Part shown: piece by piece, positions 63,934-64,000 of the stretch
Numbering within the stretch: position 1 is the first letter of the stretch
How the letters are laid out: the number at the start of each line of letters is the position of its first letter
NCBI RefSeq assembly: GCF_012848175.1
Contig: NZ_CP051651.1
Coordinates: 930,001-994,000 of the forward strand
Length of the DNA: 64,000 nt
Reading direction: 5' to 3'
Origin: Xanthomonas campestris pv. badrii
GTDB taxonomy: Bacteria > Pseudomonadota > Gammaproteobacteria > Xanthomonadales > Xanthomonadaceae
The notes under the pieces: generated by a model
Told to the model about the DNA's origin: nothing
Databases searched by the model: none
What the model saw: only the letters and a program-made list of their open reading frames with translations
Program-made: the position numbers and the translations under genes

Positions 63934-64000
63934 GCTGGCACGCTGATGGCAGCGGCTTGGGTCGTTCCTTCTAGCTTGATTGCATTACAGGCGCCGTTCG

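Noticed and set aside
62772..63974. 400-codon plus-strand frame opposite xopQ
   Set aside because: It covers xopQ and its promoter on the opposite strand and shows no recognisable domain.

Overview
The window looks like a Xanthomonas chromosome. It is GC-rich, carries TonB-dependent receptors, holds three effector genes with the C-terminal XVIPCD domain found on Xanthomonadales type IV secretion substrates, ends with the type III effector gene xopQ behind a plant-inducible-promoter (PIP) box, and is dotted with the short palindromic 'cttctcccg...cgggagaag' repeats common between genes in this genus. No rRNA, tRNA or CRISPR array was recognised.

Layout. 1-8.5 kb: 2-methylcitrate (propionate) pathway, with prpR (cut by the window start) divergent from prpB-prpC-acnD-prpF. 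A sigma-54 promoter lies before prpB, and a ParDE-type toxin-antitoxin pair sits between acnD and prpF. 8.6-12 kb: TonB-dependent receptor plus periplasmic nucleoside hydrolase. 12.5-25.4 kb: a bacterial alpha-2-macroglobulin and penicillin-binding protein 1C, split by a second TonB receptor, a glycerophosphodiesterase, a repeat array and a protease fragment. 25.9-30 kb: stress genes (ferritin-like, peroxiredoxin, Hsp20, CbpA) and a PilH-like response regulator. 30.8-37.6 kb: hflK-hflC-yjeT-purA and an M1 aminopeptidase.

37.6-48.1 kb is an accessory region. It holds three lipoprotein/XVIPCD-effector pairs. Two lie in tandem 3.1-kb units, each starting with an IS3-type remnant carrying the same internal deletion. 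A GmrSD-like DUF262 endonuclease gene lies between the first pair and the tandem units. 48.3-49.7 kb: divergent bdcA/bdcR.

49.7-61.2 kb is a defence island. It contains an HTH/nucleotidyltransferase pair under a perfect 10-bp palindrome, a ParE-type pair with a frameshifted antitoxin, an Mrr-type nuclease, and a type I restriction-modification operon. Inside that operon a HepT-like HEPN gene precedes a protein in which an MntA-like nucleotidyltransferase (GSX10DXD) is fused to HsdS. Abi_C and membrane-anchored genes then separate hsdS from hsdR, with start-stop overlaps at most junctions. This is the most unusual locus in the window: it implies that a HepT/MntA toxin-antitoxin module is physically tied to restriction specificity.

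61.2-64 kb: a structured, probably transcribed element before a small XAC0095-like gene with an in-frame stop, then xopQ with its PIP box. All functions are read from sequence motifs and family knowledge; no database search was run.
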